Positions 14,062 through 21,775 of a stretch of 28,273 nt of DNA are shown here, piece by piece. The notes under the pieces are model-generated. The model had not been told where the DNA came from. It did not search any database and worked only from the letters and a program-made list of their open reading frames with translations. This DNA is from a virus: the IMG/VR virus record IMGVR_UViG_3300050821_010409, positions 94,160 through 122,432 of that record; one strand, given 5' to 3'. Every line of letters starts with the position of its first letter. The stretch's first letter is position 1. Made by a program: the position numbers and the translations under genes.

Positions 14062-15348
14062 TTATGCGGCCTGCTCGCCAGCGGGCCACGCAGCATGCTG
14101 GCTGACGCTCAGCTCCAGCGGCCGGCCGTCGTAGCGCGCCGTGAGCTCTTCGGGCGCGATGAGGTAGCTGCCTCCGGGGTTCACGTACATCGGGTCGCAG
14201 CTGAACGCGATCTTGCGGTAGGTCCAGCCCGCCAGGTGGGCCATGACCCGGGGCGCCGCGTAGCCTTCCAGCTCGCCGTACCCGTTGAACACGACGAAGG
14301 CGCTTGGTGCCAGGGTCTCGAATGTCGGCACCAGCTTTCCTGGCGCGTTGTACTGCAGGGGCAGTACCCAGGCGCGCCCGCTGACGTCTCCGTAGGAGCC
14401 GAACGTCAGCAGCCCGAAGCCGCCGTTGGTCTTCAGTGCGCAGCGGCTGTCCCGGTAGCTCGTCCACCAGCAGGATCCCTCATGGTAAAAGTCCCCGGGC
14501 GGCCGGTTCAGGTCCCGCGTGACGATGATCGTGACGTCCACGGGGTTGCTGTGGTCGCGGGCGATGCTGCCGATGCCCGACAAGTCGGCGGGCGCGAGCT
14601 TGAGGCTGTATTTCTTGTAGGCGAGGCTGCTCAGCCGCTTGGTGAAGTTTCCGGTCCTGGCCTGCCACTGGTTACCCAGCTCGTCCAGGGACCAGGCTAG
14701 TTCGCAGAGGAGGGCGCTTTCCTGCGCGCGCGCCTTGGCCATCAGGTAAGCCTGGATCTCCTTCAGCCCTTCGGGTGAGATGGCGCCCGCCGCCAGCGTG
14801 ATCGTGGCCTGCACGTCATTCGCCAGCAGTGCGCAGCCGTTATTGCGGAGGGTGAACGCGGGTTGCGGTGAGGAGCAGCAGGAGCCATCGTCCTCGTCCT
14901 CGTCCTCGTCCTCGTGGTCATGGTTGGCTTGGTCATTGTCGTGGTAGTGCCCCTCGCAGGGCTCGCAGTAGCTGTAGTCAGCGGCAAGGCACTGATCACA
15001 GACGTCCTCGGCGTCCAGCGTCCGGGTGAAGTGACCGCGGCTGACCGGGTACCGGTCGTCACAGAGGGAGCACGCTCCCCAGGAATCCCGGCACGAGTCG
15101 CAGACGTGCACGCTGGCGTAGGTGCGCACGGAGGTGAGCGCGTGTTCCCAGGCGGGAATGCCGCAGCCGTCACAGAAATCGACGTCATCGATGGCGGTGG
15201 GCTCGCTGGTGATCGTCTCCAGGTACTGGCGGAACTGGGCATTGCGGCTGCCCAGGAACGGGTCGTGCGTGAACCCGGTCCACAGCCCTTCTAGGTCCAG
15301 GTCGCCTGCAGCGACCTTGGGGACGGGGTCTTGCGCTTCTTGCGTCAT
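14062..15348 (-). CDS. Cys-rich zinc-ribbon protein, paralogous family member A
   Basis: The 428-residue product has an N-terminal region (about 59-133) with at least five CxxC or CxC-type pairs (FCDGC, VCDSC, CSLC, VCDQC, YCEPC) able to bind two or three zinc ions. A His/Asp/Glu stretch follows at 138-154, then a core of about 270 residues. The core carries GSIARDHSNPVDV, SCWW, SRCALKTNGGFGL, SGRAWV, FNGYGELEGYAAPRV, MAHLAGWTYRKI and FSCDPMYVN, all kept in its paralogues at 16487 and 17812. The ATG at 15348 is chosen over a frame running into a type 2 hairpin. I do not recognise the core family. Confidence 0.75.
   Translation of the reverse strand: MTQEAQDPVPKVAAGDLDLEGLWTGFTHDPFLGSRNAQFRQYLETITSEPTAIDDVDFCDGCGIPAWEHALTSVRTYASVHVCDSCRDSWGACSLCDDRYPVSRGHFTRTLDAEDVCDQCLAADYSYCEPCEGHYHDNDQANHDHEDEDEDEDDGSCCSSPQPAFTLRNNGCALLANDVQATITLAAGAISPEGLKEIQAYLMAKARAQESALLCELAWSLDELGNQWQARTGNFTKRLSSLAYKKYSLKLAPADLSGIGSIARDHSNPVDVTIIVTRDLNRPPGDFYHEGSCWWTSYRDSRCALKTNGGFGLLTFGSYGDVSGRAWVLPLQYNAPGKLVPTFETLAPSAFVVFNGYGELEGYAAPRVMAHLAGWTYRKIAFSCDPMYVNPGGSYLIAPEELTARYDGRPLELSVSQHAAWPAGEQAA
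14891..14914. repeat. 6-bp microsatellite encoding an Asp/Glu run
   Basis: Four units of TCCTCG (plus strand) encode alternating Glu and Asp between the zinc region and core of the gene at 14062-15348. Copy number could change the linker length without shifting frame. Confidence 0.8.
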
Positions 15349-15374
15349 GGCAGGGCCTTTCTCGGGTGAGGTGA

Positions 15375-15439
15375 CTGGCCAGGACAAGGCGAGCGCCCGT
15401 TTCCGTGACAGGAAACGGGCGCTCGCCTTCTGCGGCCAG
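15375..15439 (-). repeat. Type 2 intergenic hairpin, copy 2
   Basis: It has CTGGCC/GGCCAG outer arms and a perfect 17-bp inner stem (15388-15404 with 15411-15427). The inner stem sequence (GGCGAGCGCCCG type) differs completely from copy 1, yet pairing is kept. Confidence 0.85.
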
Positions 15440-15446
15440 GCGGGGG

Positions 15447-16430
15447 CTAGTCCTTGCTGAGCGAGCCTTCCTCGTCCTCCTCGTCACTGCCACCTGCCGC
15501 GGGCAGCAGCATGACCGGCGCGCTGGACAGTGCGCGCTCGGTGTAGCACGGGCAGTTCCTGAGGCTCAGGTAGCAGTCCTGGCAGCACCCGCACACGGTG
15601 CAGGAGTTCGAGTCGGGGTCGACGGCCGCCTGGGTTCGGCAGACCTCGCACTCGTCCTGGTCAGCACTGCCGAAGCGGTGGTAGCCCGGGATGCGCCACT
15701 CTGGCTCGTGCGGCATCGTCACGTCCGCGTTCTGCGCGTGGAACCGCTGGAACCGCCCCACCATGGCGAGCGTGTCATTGAGGTAGGCGTAGCCCTGCGG
15801 CGAGTGGTAGTTCCCCCGGTAGCCCACGCCCCAGTTGAAGCCCTTGACGCCCAGGTGGTCCAGCACGGCGATGTCGGAGAAGCTGCCCTTGCCCACGGTG
15901 GCGCCGCTGGCCCGCACCGCCCTCCGGCTGGCCTCGTTCTCGTACTGGTACATCACCACGTCCGTGCCCATGCGGTCGAACTCGATGATCCAGTCGTAGT
16001 CCTTGCCCGGCGTGAAGTAGGCAGCCGTGGACTCACACGATTCCTCGCCCACGCTGAGCAGCCAGTCGCAGGTGATGCCGAGCCGTGGCAGCATGCGCAA
16101 GATGACGTACGCGCCGAGCCGGTCATCCAGGGAGCCGCCGGTGACGACCGGGCCCATCTGGGTCATCCGGAAGTGCGGCGTGCGGCGGTCGTCCGTCACC
16201 ACGGTGTCCAGGTGCGCGACGGCCAGCACGCGCGAGCCGTTGTCGCGGAAGTGGTAGTAGTCGGGCTGCGCGTCCTTGGGCGCCCACCGGGAGCGCTGCT
16301 CCACGTAGGTGGTCTGCATCCCGAAGGCCGTGCCGAAGCTGGCTTCTGGCAGCGTGCAGATCCTGGCCAGTTCGCCTTGGTTGTAGGCGAACCGGGCCTG
16401 GCGGGTGAGGGAGTCCCTCTTACGGGTCAT
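15447..16430 (-). CDS. M20/M28-type zinc peptidase with Cys-rich tail
   Basis: The 327-residue product shows the five-ligand signature of co-catalytic zinc aminopeptidases and deacylases: HLD (H73, D75), SLDDRLG (D102/D103), GEE (E129/E130), EFDRMG (D152) and YHSPQG (H209). It is therefore predicted to be a cytoplasmic metallopeptidase or amidohydrolase of the M20/M28/M42 group. A tail at about 258-295 with eight cysteines (ECEVC, SCTVCGCCQDC, NCPC) may bind extra zinc. An acidic end follows. The ATG at 16430 follows AAGGAAGAGAAGGAAG. An in-frame ATG at 16490 overlaps the upstream stop (ATGA) but adds 20 Arg-rich residues read through that binding site. It lies between two members of the Cys-rich paralogous family. 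Confidence 0.8.
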   Translation of the reverse strand: MTRKRDSLTRQARFAYNQGELARICTLPEASFGTAFGMQTTYVEQRSRWAPKDAQPDYYHFRDNGSRVLAVAHLDTVVTDDRRTPHFRMTQMGPVVTGGSLDDRLGAYVILRMLPRLGITCDWLLSVGEESCESTAAYFTPGKDYDWIIEFDRMGTDVVMYQYENEASRRAVRASGATVGKGSFSDIAVLDHLGVKGFNWGVGYRGNYHSPQGYAYLNDTLAMVGRFQRFHAQNADVTMPHEPEWRIPGYHRFGSADQDECEVCRTQAAVDPDSNSCTVCGCCQDCYLSLRNCPCYTERALSSAPVMLLPAAGGSDEEDEEGSLSKD

Positions 16431-16486
16431 GGCTGGCTTCCTTCTCTTCCTTCTCGGGCGTGGTTCTTCTTCATGGGGGTTGCGGG

Positions 16487-17515
16487 TCATGGCGCCGTTG
16501 CCCCTGCCTGCAGGGCAGCTTCCGCGGCTCGCAGGGCAGCTTCCGCGGCTCGGGCCTTGCGCGTGGCGGCAGCCTTCTTGGCAGCTGCTGACCGGGCTTC
16601 CCGCCGGGCTGCCGGGTGCTCGTCATCGAATAGGGCAGAGTGCTGCAGGACGGACAGCCGGAGCGCCCAGCCTCCTGCGTAGGCTTCCGTGAGCTCTTCA
16701 GGCGCGACGAGGTAGCTGCCCCCGGGGTTCACGTACATCGGGTCGCAGCTGAACTCGATCTTGCGGTAGGTCCAGCCCGCCAGGTGGGCCATGACCCGGG
16801 GCGCGGCGTAGTCCTTCAGGCTGCCGTACCCGTTGAACACCACGAAGGCGTCTGGCGTCACGGTCTCGAATGTCGGGACTAGCTGCCTGCTCCCGGTCAT
16901 GCGCCGGCGTAGCGGCATCACCCAGGCACGGCCGGACACGGCCTGCTCATGCTTGTCCCGCCCCAGCGGGTTGCGCAGGCTGGGCGCAGCTGCCACGGCC
17001 ATTTCGGTGAAGGCCCGCAGCCCGAAGCCGCCATTGGTCTTCAGCGCGCACCGACTGTAGCTGTAGTTGCTCCACCAGCACGAGCCGGGGTTGCCGAAGT
17101 TCACGGAGGGCTGGTTCAGCTGCCGGGTGACCGCGATGGCGACGTCGACCGGCTTGCTGTGGTCGCGCGCGATGCTGCCGACGTGCGCCAGGACTTCCGG
17201 CGCGAGCTTGACCTGGCGGGTTTTGTACGCGTGGCTGCCCAGCCGCTTGGCGTAGTTTCCCTGGGGTGTCTGCCACTGGTTGCCCAGCGTGTCTTCCAGG
17301 GTGACGGCCATTACCTGGAGCTGGTAGCTCTCTTCTGAGCGGTACGGCATCACCCGGGCCAGCCCGACTAGGTATTCCCTGATCTTGCCCAGGCCGTCCC
17401 GGGTGATGAGGCCCTCAGGGAGGGTGATCGTGGTCAGGGCGTCGTTGGCCAGTGGCGGATGGCCGTCATGGCGGACCGCGAATTCCTTTTGCGGTGACCG
17501 GCAGCAGTAATTCAT
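16487..17515 (-). CDS. Core-only member B of the Cys-rich paralogous family
   Basis: The 342-residue product starts MNYCCRSPQKEFAVRHDGHP, which matches the junction (SCCSSPQPAFTLRN) at the end of the zinc region of members A and C. It therefore has the whole core but none of the N-terminal zinc ribbons. GSIARDHSKPVDV, SCWWSNY, SRCALKTNGGFGLR, SGRAWVMPL, FNGYG, PRVMAHLAGWTYRKI and FSCDPMYVN are all present. It has an extra insert after GLRAF and an Ala/Arg helix tail with tandem AAEAAL units. The core must work without the zinc region or together with A or C. The function is unknown. Confidence 0.75.
   Translation of the reverse strand: MNYCCRSPQKEFAVRHDGHPPLANDALTTITLPEGLITRDGLGKIREYLVGLARVMPYRSEESYQLQVMAVTLEDTLGNQWQTPQGNYAKRLGSHAYKTRQVKLAPEVLAHVGSIARDHSKPVDVAIAVTRQLNQPSVNFGNPGSCWWSNYSYSRCALKTNGGFGLRAFTEMAVAAAPSLRNPLGRDKHEQAVSGRAWVMPLRRRMTGSRQLVPTFETVTPDAFVVFNGYGSLKDYAAPRVMAHLAGWTYRKIEFSCDPMYVNPGGSYLVAPEELTEAYAGGWALRLSVLQHSALFDDEHPAARREARSAAAKKAAATRKARAAEAALRAAEAALQAGATAP
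16510..16551. repeat. 21-bp perfect tandem repeat in the tail of a gene
   Basis: Two identical 21-bp units (16510-16530 and 16531-16551) encode the repeated Ala/Glu helix at the C-terminus of the protein at 16487-17515. Confidence 0.85.
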
Positions 17516-17554
17516 GACTGCTGGCTTCCTTTCTTGGTTGCGCTTGCATCGCCT

Positions 17555-17630
17555 GCTGACGGCAGGCAGCGAAACGGCCCGCTTCCCCCCGTGGTGCAGG
17601 AAAAGCGGGCCGCTCGGGCTGCCTGGTCAG
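17555..17630 (-). repeat. Type 2 intergenic hairpin, copy 3
   Basis: It has CTGAC/GTCAG plus GCAGGCAG/CTGCCTG outer pairing and an inner GGCCCGCTT/AAGCGGGCC stem. The TGA of the gene at 17627-17815 lies inside the 5' arm. Confidence 0.85.
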
Positions 17631-17815
17631 GTGGCTGGCAGGGCCTGCCCGGTTCTTGCGGCATCGATCTTGGCCTTCATGGCGGCCTGCCAGTCAGTTA
17701 GGGGCCTGGTCCCGATGCCAGCGAGCTGCGCGTGCACCCACAGGTGGTGGGCGTGCGCGGTCCCGCATGCGGTGCAAGTACCGTCAGGCGCCAGCCAGTG
17801 GATCCCGTTCTTCAT
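17627..17815 (-). CDS. Small Cys/His protein (62 aa)
   Basis: The ATG at 17815 overlaps the stop of member C (ATGA), so the two are coupled. The product starts MKNGIHWLAPDGTCTACGTA and carries one CTAC pair followed by HAHHLWVH, enough Cys and His for a single zinc site. The rest is helical (LTDWQAAMKAKIDAARTG). It could be a small partner of the upstream zinc protein. The function is unknown. Confidence 0.7.
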   Translation of the reverse strand: MKNGIHWLAPDGTCTACGTAHAHHLWVHAQLAGIGTRPLTDWQAAMKAKIDAARTGQALPAT

Positions 17816-19077
17816 GCTGCTGCCCTGTCTCTTTTCTCAGCCTGCTCCTGGGCGAAGAGGCTCGCGTGCTGCCGCGTGCTCAGGATCAGGGACCTGCTGC
17901 CGCTGTACTGCGTGGCGAGGTCTTCAGGCGCGACGAGGTAGCCACTGTCGTTGTTCACGTACATGGAGCTGCAGCTGAACCCGATCTTGCGGTAGGTCCA
18001 GCCCGCCAGGTGCGCCATGACCCGGGGCGCCGCGTAGCCTTCCAGCTCGCCGTACCCGTTGAACACCGCGAAGGCGTCCGGTGCCAGGGTCTCGAATGTC
18101 GGCGCTAGCCTCCCGTTCCCGGCCCGGCGCAGTGGCATGACCCAGGCCCGGCCGGAGACCGATCCCCATTGGTCGAACGTCCGCAAGCCGAAGCCGCCGT
18201 TGGTCTTCAGCACGCACCGGCTTTCCCGGTAGTTGCTCCACCAGCAGGAATCCCTGTGGTAGAAATCCCCGGGCGGGCGGTTCAGGTCCCGGGTGACGTC
18301 GATCGTGACGGTCACGGGGTTGCTGTGGTCGCGTGCGATGCTGCCGACGTGCGACAAGTCAGCAGGCGCGAGCTTGTCGCCGAACTTCTTGTAGGCGAGG
18401 CTGCTCAGTCGCTTGGCGAAGTTTCCCGCCGGGGTCTGCCACTGGTTGCCCAGTGCCGGCAGGTCCCTGCTGAGGAGCCGGCGCCCGGCGTAGTCCAGGT
18501 AAGCGCGGATGTCTTCGAGCCCCTCGGCGGAGATGACGCCGCCGGGCAGCGCGACCGTGGTTCGCACGTTATTGGCCAGCGTCGCGTCGCCGTCATTGCG
18601 GATGCTGAACGCGCGCAGGGGGGAATAGCAGCAGGAACCGAGGTCGTCACCGTGCTCGTGGTGGTGGGTGTCGCCTGCGTCGTAGTAGCCGCCACAGTCA
18701 GCGCAGTGCTGGTAGTGGCGGCCCAGGCAGTCCAGGCAGACGTGGTTGCCGTCCAGCACCTGGGTGAACCCCGGGAGCCGGCTGGCGCACCGGGAGCACT
18801 CACGCCAGGCATTCCAGCAGGCCGGGCATGCCAGCCGGCCATTACCGTACGCGAGCAGTGAGTACCCCCATGCGGGAATGGTGCAGTTACTGCAGGACAC
18901 GAGGGTGTCCACCGCATCCGGGTCGCTGACCAGCGTCTTCAGGTACAGCTGGAATTCCGCGAGCGACCTTGCGTACGATACCCATGAGGTGCCCCAGAAG
19001 GGGGCCCACAGTGCGGGCAGGTCCAGTTCGCTGGCCGGTACCCGGGTGACGGCTGCCTCTTCACCTTCTTCTGCCAT
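17812..19077 (-). CDS. Cys-rich zinc-ribbon protein, paralogous family member C
   Basis: The 421-residue paralogue of member A has the same order: a zinc region at about 60-130 (SCSNC, ACPAC, CSRC, VCLDC, HCADC), a His-rich linker (THHHEHGDD) and the conserved core (about 148-421, with GSIARDHSNPVTV, SCWWSNY, SRCVLKTNGGFGLR, FNGYGELEGYAAPRV, MAHLAGWTYRKI). FSCSSMYVNND replaces the FSCDPMYVNPG of A and B. The ATG at 19077 follows AAGAAAGGAAGCGCC; 80 codons further upstream in the frame read through a hairpin and are not coding. The function is unknown. Confidence 0.75.
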   Translation of the reverse strand: MAEEGEEAAVTRVPASELDLPALWAPFWGTSWVSYARSLAEFQLYLKTLVSDPDAVDTLVSCSNCTIPAWGYSLLAYGNGRLACPACWNAWRECSRCASRLPGFTQVLDGNHVCLDCLGRHYQHCADCGGYYDAGDTHHHEHGDDLGSCCYSPLRAFSIRNDGDATLANNVRTTVALPGGVISAEGLEDIRAYLDYAGRRLLSRDLPALGNQWQTPAGNFAKRLSSLAYKKFGDKLAPADLSHVGSIARDHSNPVTVTIDVTRDLNRPPGDFYHRDSCWWSNYRESRCVLKTNGGFGLRTFDQWGSVSGRAWVMPLRRAGNGRLAPTFETLAPDAFAVFNGYGELEGYAAPRVMAHLAGWTYRKIGFSCSSMYVNNDSGYLVAPEDLATQYSGSRSLILSTRQHASLFAQEQAEKRDRAAA

Positions 19078-19117
19078 GACAGGCGCTTCCTTTCTTGGTT
19101 GCCGTGCGGGTGCGTCC

Positions 19118-19185
19118 CTGACCGGGACAAGGAAAGCGCCCGTTTCCCCTTGCCGGGAAAGCGGGCGCTTAGCTTCTGGGGTCAG
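19118..19185 (-). repeat. Type 2 intergenic hairpin, copy 4
   Basis: It has CTGACC/GGTCAG outer arms and an inner stem AAGCGCCCG...TTTCCC paired with GGGAAAGCGGGCGCTT. The TGA of the gene at 19182-19580 is within the 5' arm. Confidence 0.85.
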
Positions 19186-19580
19186 AAAGCAGCGCTGATT
19201 TTCTTCCAGATGGCGGGGAATGGCGTAGCCTGGTCGTTCAGCGTGGCGAGCGTGGTGTATTCCGGACGGCTGCTGCTCATCCAGATCCGGGGGTTGGGGG
19301 AAGGCAGCTGCGCCCATTCCACGATGGCCTGGGGCAGTACCTCGCTGTCGGCATCGGTGGCGTCCGTGACGCTGACATACTGGTAGATGTTGCTGCCCGG
19401 GATGAGCTCACGCCGCACGATTCCTGCCAGCACTCCCCGTTCGCACAGGCCGCCGAGGCAGCAAAATGTGTCATTGCTGCCATCGGTGGCAGCGCCTGCA
19501 TGGCGCAGCGCGCCGCCTCCTTGCCGGTTGGCGTTGGCGAGCAGCCATTCGCCCCACTCGGCCTTGATTTCCGGGTTCAT
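19182..19580 (-). CDS. Tandem triplicate copy 1: FCCLGGLCE-type phage protein
   Basis: The 132-residue product starts MNPEIKAEWGEWLLANANRQ. It has FCCLGGLCE at about 39-47, IVRRELIPG, YVSVTDATD, and an end TPFPAIWKKI. It matches the general form of a phage protein family with a W-x-x-x-L start, a CCLG-LC core and a late ND-x-x-x-F-x-x-I segment; the function is unknown. Copy 1 is the most diverged of the three adjacent copies, with an insertion (MSSSRPEY) before its LND segment. Confidence 0.8.
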   Translation of the reverse strand: MNPEIKAEWGEWLLANANRQGGGALRHAGAATDGSNDTFCCLGGLCERGVLAGIVRRELIPGSNIYQYVSVTDATDADSEVLPQAIVEWAQLPSPNPRIWMSSSRPEYTTLATLNDQATPFPAIWKKISAAF

Positions 19581-19629
19581 TTCCGGTTTTCCTTTCTTGT
19601 TTGCCGTGCCAGGCAGCCGGGGCTGCGAG

Positions 19630-20007
19630 TCAGAACGTGCTGTTGATCGCGTCCCAGATGACCGGGAAGGGGGTCTCGTTGTCGTTCATCCCGGCGAGCG
19701 TGCCCACTCTGACACAGGGGTCGTCGTTGGGCAGTTCCGCCCATTCCACGATGGCCCGAGGCAGCGTGGCCATGCTGAAGTCGGTGGCGTCCGTGACGCT
19801 GGTGTACCTGTAGCGGTTGTGGCCGGGGATCAGCTCACGGCGCACAATTCCTGCCAGCATTCCCAGTTCGCACAGGCCGCCGAGGCAGCAGAATGTGTCC
19901 TCGCTGCCATCCGGGGCAGCGCCGGCGCGGCGCAGCATTCTCTTTCCTTGCCTGTGGGCGTTGGCGAGCAGCCATTCACCCCAGTCAGCCTTGATTTCCG
20001 GGTTCAT
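19630..20007 (-). CDS. Tandem triplicate copy 2: FCCLGGLCE-type phage protein
   Basis: The 125-residue product shares NPEIKADWGEWLLANA, DTFCCLGGLCELG, AGIVRRELIPG, TSVTDATD, PRAIVEWAELP and MNDNETPFPVIW with its neighbours. The ATG at 20007 follows AAGAAAGGAAAACAGGAA. Eight further codons upstream in the frame are part of that leader. The spacers to copies 1 and 3 are only about 48 bp and lack the type 1 to 3 hairpins. Confidence 0.8.
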   Translation of the reverse strand: MNPEIKADWGEWLLANAHRQGKRMLRRAGAAPDGSEDTFCCLGGLCELGMLAGIVRRELIPGHNRYRYTSVTDATDFSMATLPRAIVEWAELPNDDPCVRVGTLAGMNDNETPFPVIWDAINSTF

Positions 20008-20055
20008 TTCCTGTTTTCCTTTCTTGCGCATTGCTTTGACGGCTAGGGCAGCGCG

Positions 20056-20436
20056 TCAGAAAGCGGCGTTGATCCTGTCCCAGATGACCGGGAAGGGGAT
20101 CGTGTTATCGTTCATCACGGTGAGCGTGTAACCCGAGGATGTCAGGGGGTTGACGGAGGGCAGCTCAGCCCATTCCACGATTGCCCGGGGCAGCCTGACC
20201 GTGCTGACGTCGGTGGCGTCCGTGACGCTGGTGTACTGGTAGAGGCGGCTGCCCGGGATGAGCTCACGCCGCACGATGCCGGCAGCCGCGCCTAGCTCGC
20301 ACAGGCCGCCGAGGCAGCAGAAGGTGTCATCGCTGCCGTCTGGGGCTGCGCCTGCACGATGCAGTGCGCCGCCCCCTTGCTTGCCGGCGTTGGCGAGCAG
20401 CCATTCGCCCCACCCGGCCTTGATGTCCTGGTTCAT
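20056..20436 (-). CDS. Tandem triplicate copy 3: FCCLGGLCE-type phage protein
   Basis: The 126-residue product starts MNQDIKAGWGEWLLANAGKQ and keeps every block of the family (DTFCCLGGLCELG, GIVRRELIPGS, YTSVTDATD, PRAIVEWAELPS, MNDN, PFPVIWDRI). It is the first of the three in transcription order. A type 2 hairpin lies upstream. The invariant Cys pair and the C-terminal ND...PFPVIW block suggest a conserved fold with diversified surfaces. The function is unknown. Confidence 0.8.
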   Translation of the reverse strand: MNQDIKAGWGEWLLANAGKQGGGALHRAGAAPDGSDDTFCCLGGLCELGAAAGIVRRELIPGSRLYQYTSVTDATDVSTVRLPRAIVEWAELPSVNPLTSSGYTLTVMNDNTIPFPVIWDRINAAF

Positions 20437-20463
20437 TGTGCTTTTTCCTTCCTTGCGCGTTGC

Positions 20464-20528
20464 CCTGCTGGACAGCAAAGCGCTCCGTTCCCGGCAGGCG
20501 GGAGCGGAGCGCTAGGGCTGCTCATCAG
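20464..20528 (-). repeat. Type 2 intergenic hairpin, copy 5
   Basis: The inner stem AGCGCTCCG and TTCCCG pairs with CGGGAGCGGAGCGCT. A CAGC/GCTG pair replaces the CAAT/ATTG and CAGT/ACTG pairs of other copies at the same place. Confidence 0.85.
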
Positions 20529-20538
20529 GAGGCTAGCG

Positions 20539-21066
20539 TTAACGAGCTTCGTTGACGTACTCTTGCGCAGCCAGGGCGATGTCTTCTGGCGCGATGATCT
20601 TCCGGGCGAGTGCGGCGGACGGCACGTGAACGGAGATGGTCACCCATTCCTCGCCGGCGGGCAGGCTGTCCTCCTTATTCACGGCTGAGATGGCGGCCCA
20701 TTCCTCGCTAGCTGGCTGCGTGCCCTCTTCCGCGGCGGGGTCGGTGATGAACAGGCTGTCGCTCATCAGGGCCAGGATTGCCGATACCGTCATGTTCGTC
20801 TCTCCGGTGGCGGGGCGCAGCTCGCCGGCCCACGTGCTGCTTGCGCTGGCATGCAGCGCGACCTTTCGCGTGCCGGTGACCGTGATGGTGGCGTAGCAGT
20901 CCCGGATGTCCGCGTTCCGCGTGCCGGTGACGGATACCAGGTTCCCGTAGGTCACCAGCGGGCCGCGCAGCCACGCTACGGGCGCGTTGCGCTGCGCGGC
21001 GTGCAGGATGTCTGCCAGCAGGGTTGCCTGCGTGATCATGAGCGGCGGGTAGTTGTCGTAGCTCAT
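20539..21066 (-). CDS. Orphan protein (175 aa)
   Basis: The product starts MSYDNYPPLMITQATLLADI. Residues 33-80 form a beta-rich stretch with two similar strands (LVSVTGTRN and ITVTGTRK). The rest is acidic, with a duplicated EEW motif (ASEEWAAIS and AGEEWVTIS), and ends in a helix. The ATG overlaps the upstream stop (ATGA). No cysteine cluster or membrane segment. The function is unknown. Confidence 0.75.
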   Translation of the reverse strand: MSYDNYPPLMITQATLLADILHAAQRNAPVAWLRGPLVTYGNLVSVTGTRNADIRDCYATITVTGTRKVALHASASSTWAGELRPATGETNMTVSAILALMSDSLFITDPAAEEGTQPASEEWAAISAVNKEDSLPAGEEWVTISVHVPSAALARKIIAPEDIALAAQEYVNEAR

Positions 21067-21326
21067 GTCAGCGTCACCTTCCCGGTCCGGCCGCTGATGG
21101 CGACGGTGGCGTACCAGGTCCGGGTGGCATACGGGTCAGGCCCGCATACGCTGAGCGTGCTCGTGCCGATGGTGGCCGGCGTGATGACCTCGCTGCCGCG
21201 CGGGCCGAGCGCGCTGGTGACGTCGAAGGTGACGGCCTCAGGCTCGTGCTCCAGCGCTCGCTTCAGGGCTGCCTTGGTCCTCGGGCGCGCGCCGTTGACG
21301 CGTGCCCCGGTATTGATCCAGCTCAT
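21063..21326 (-). CDS. Common phage-type small protein (MSWINTG family)
   Basis: The 87-residue product starts MSWINTGARVNGARPRTKAA, a beginning I know from many actinobacteriophage and other phage orphans. It continues ALKRAL, FDVTSALGPRG, TLSVCGPDPYATRTWYATV and ends in a short strand GKVTLT. The family is typical of phages rather than chromosomes, which supports a viral origin for the window. It is soluble, with one cysteine. The function is unknown. Recognition is from memory of the family pattern, not from a search. Confidence 0.75.
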   Translation of the reverse strand: MSWINTGARVNGARPRTKAALKRALEHEPEAVTFDVTSALGPRGSEVITPATIGTSTLSVCGPDPYATRTWYATVAISGRTGKVTLT

Positions 21327-21360
21327 GCTGAGCCCTTTCTTTCCCTCTCGTTTTCCGTGG

Positions 21361-21681
21361 TTAGCGGATGTCGCTGGCGTAGTGATAGTGGTTTGCTGCC
21401 TTGTACATCGCTTCGCCGGCTACAGCGGCCGTTGCGTCAGCAGTCAGCCGCACCCGGTCCAGGTCCTGCTCCAGGGCCAGCCTCGCGAGCTCCTCCACGA
21501 CAGCCTGGCGTGCGAGTTCTTCTCGCAGCTGCGTGACTGTGGCCTCTAGCGCTGCGATGCGCTGCTGCTCGCGCTTGAGGACGGTAGCAAATTGCTCTTG
21601 CTGGCTGGCTATCGCTGCCGCGCCGTGGCGCAGCCGGGAGGTGATTCCTTCCAGCTCAGACACGCGCTCGTCCAGGGTCAT
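21361..21681 (-). CDS. Coiled-coil protein (106 aa)
   Basis: The product starts MTLDERVSELEGITSRLRHG. Residues 1-80 show heptad spacing of Leu, Ile and Val (LEATVTQLREELAR, VVEELARLALEQDL), so one long coiled coil is likely. An Ala-rich helix and an aromatic/His end (AANHYHYASDIR) follow. It may be an oligomeric scaffold or tail-fibre-like adaptor, but nothing specific supports this. Confidence 0.75.
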   Translation of the reverse strand: MTLDERVSELEGITSRLRHGAAAIASQQEQFATVLKREQQRIAALEATVTQLREELARQAVVEELARLALEQDLDRVRLTADATAAVAGEAMYKAANHYHYASDIR

Positions 21682-21707
21682 GACGCTCTCCTTTCTTTTC
21701 CCGTTAT

Positions 21708-21775
21708 CCAGGCTGGGTGCCTGCGGCCGTGCACGGGGAGTTGCCCCCGTGCACGACCGCCAGTATCCGGGCTGG
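21708..21775 (-). repeat. Type 1 intergenic hairpin, copy 8
   Basis: It has CCAG/CTGG outermost pairing, the conserved CTGGCGGTC and GGCCGCAG arms, and an inner stem CGTGCACGGGG/CCCCGTGCACG that is perfect and distinct in its loop. Confidence 0.85.
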
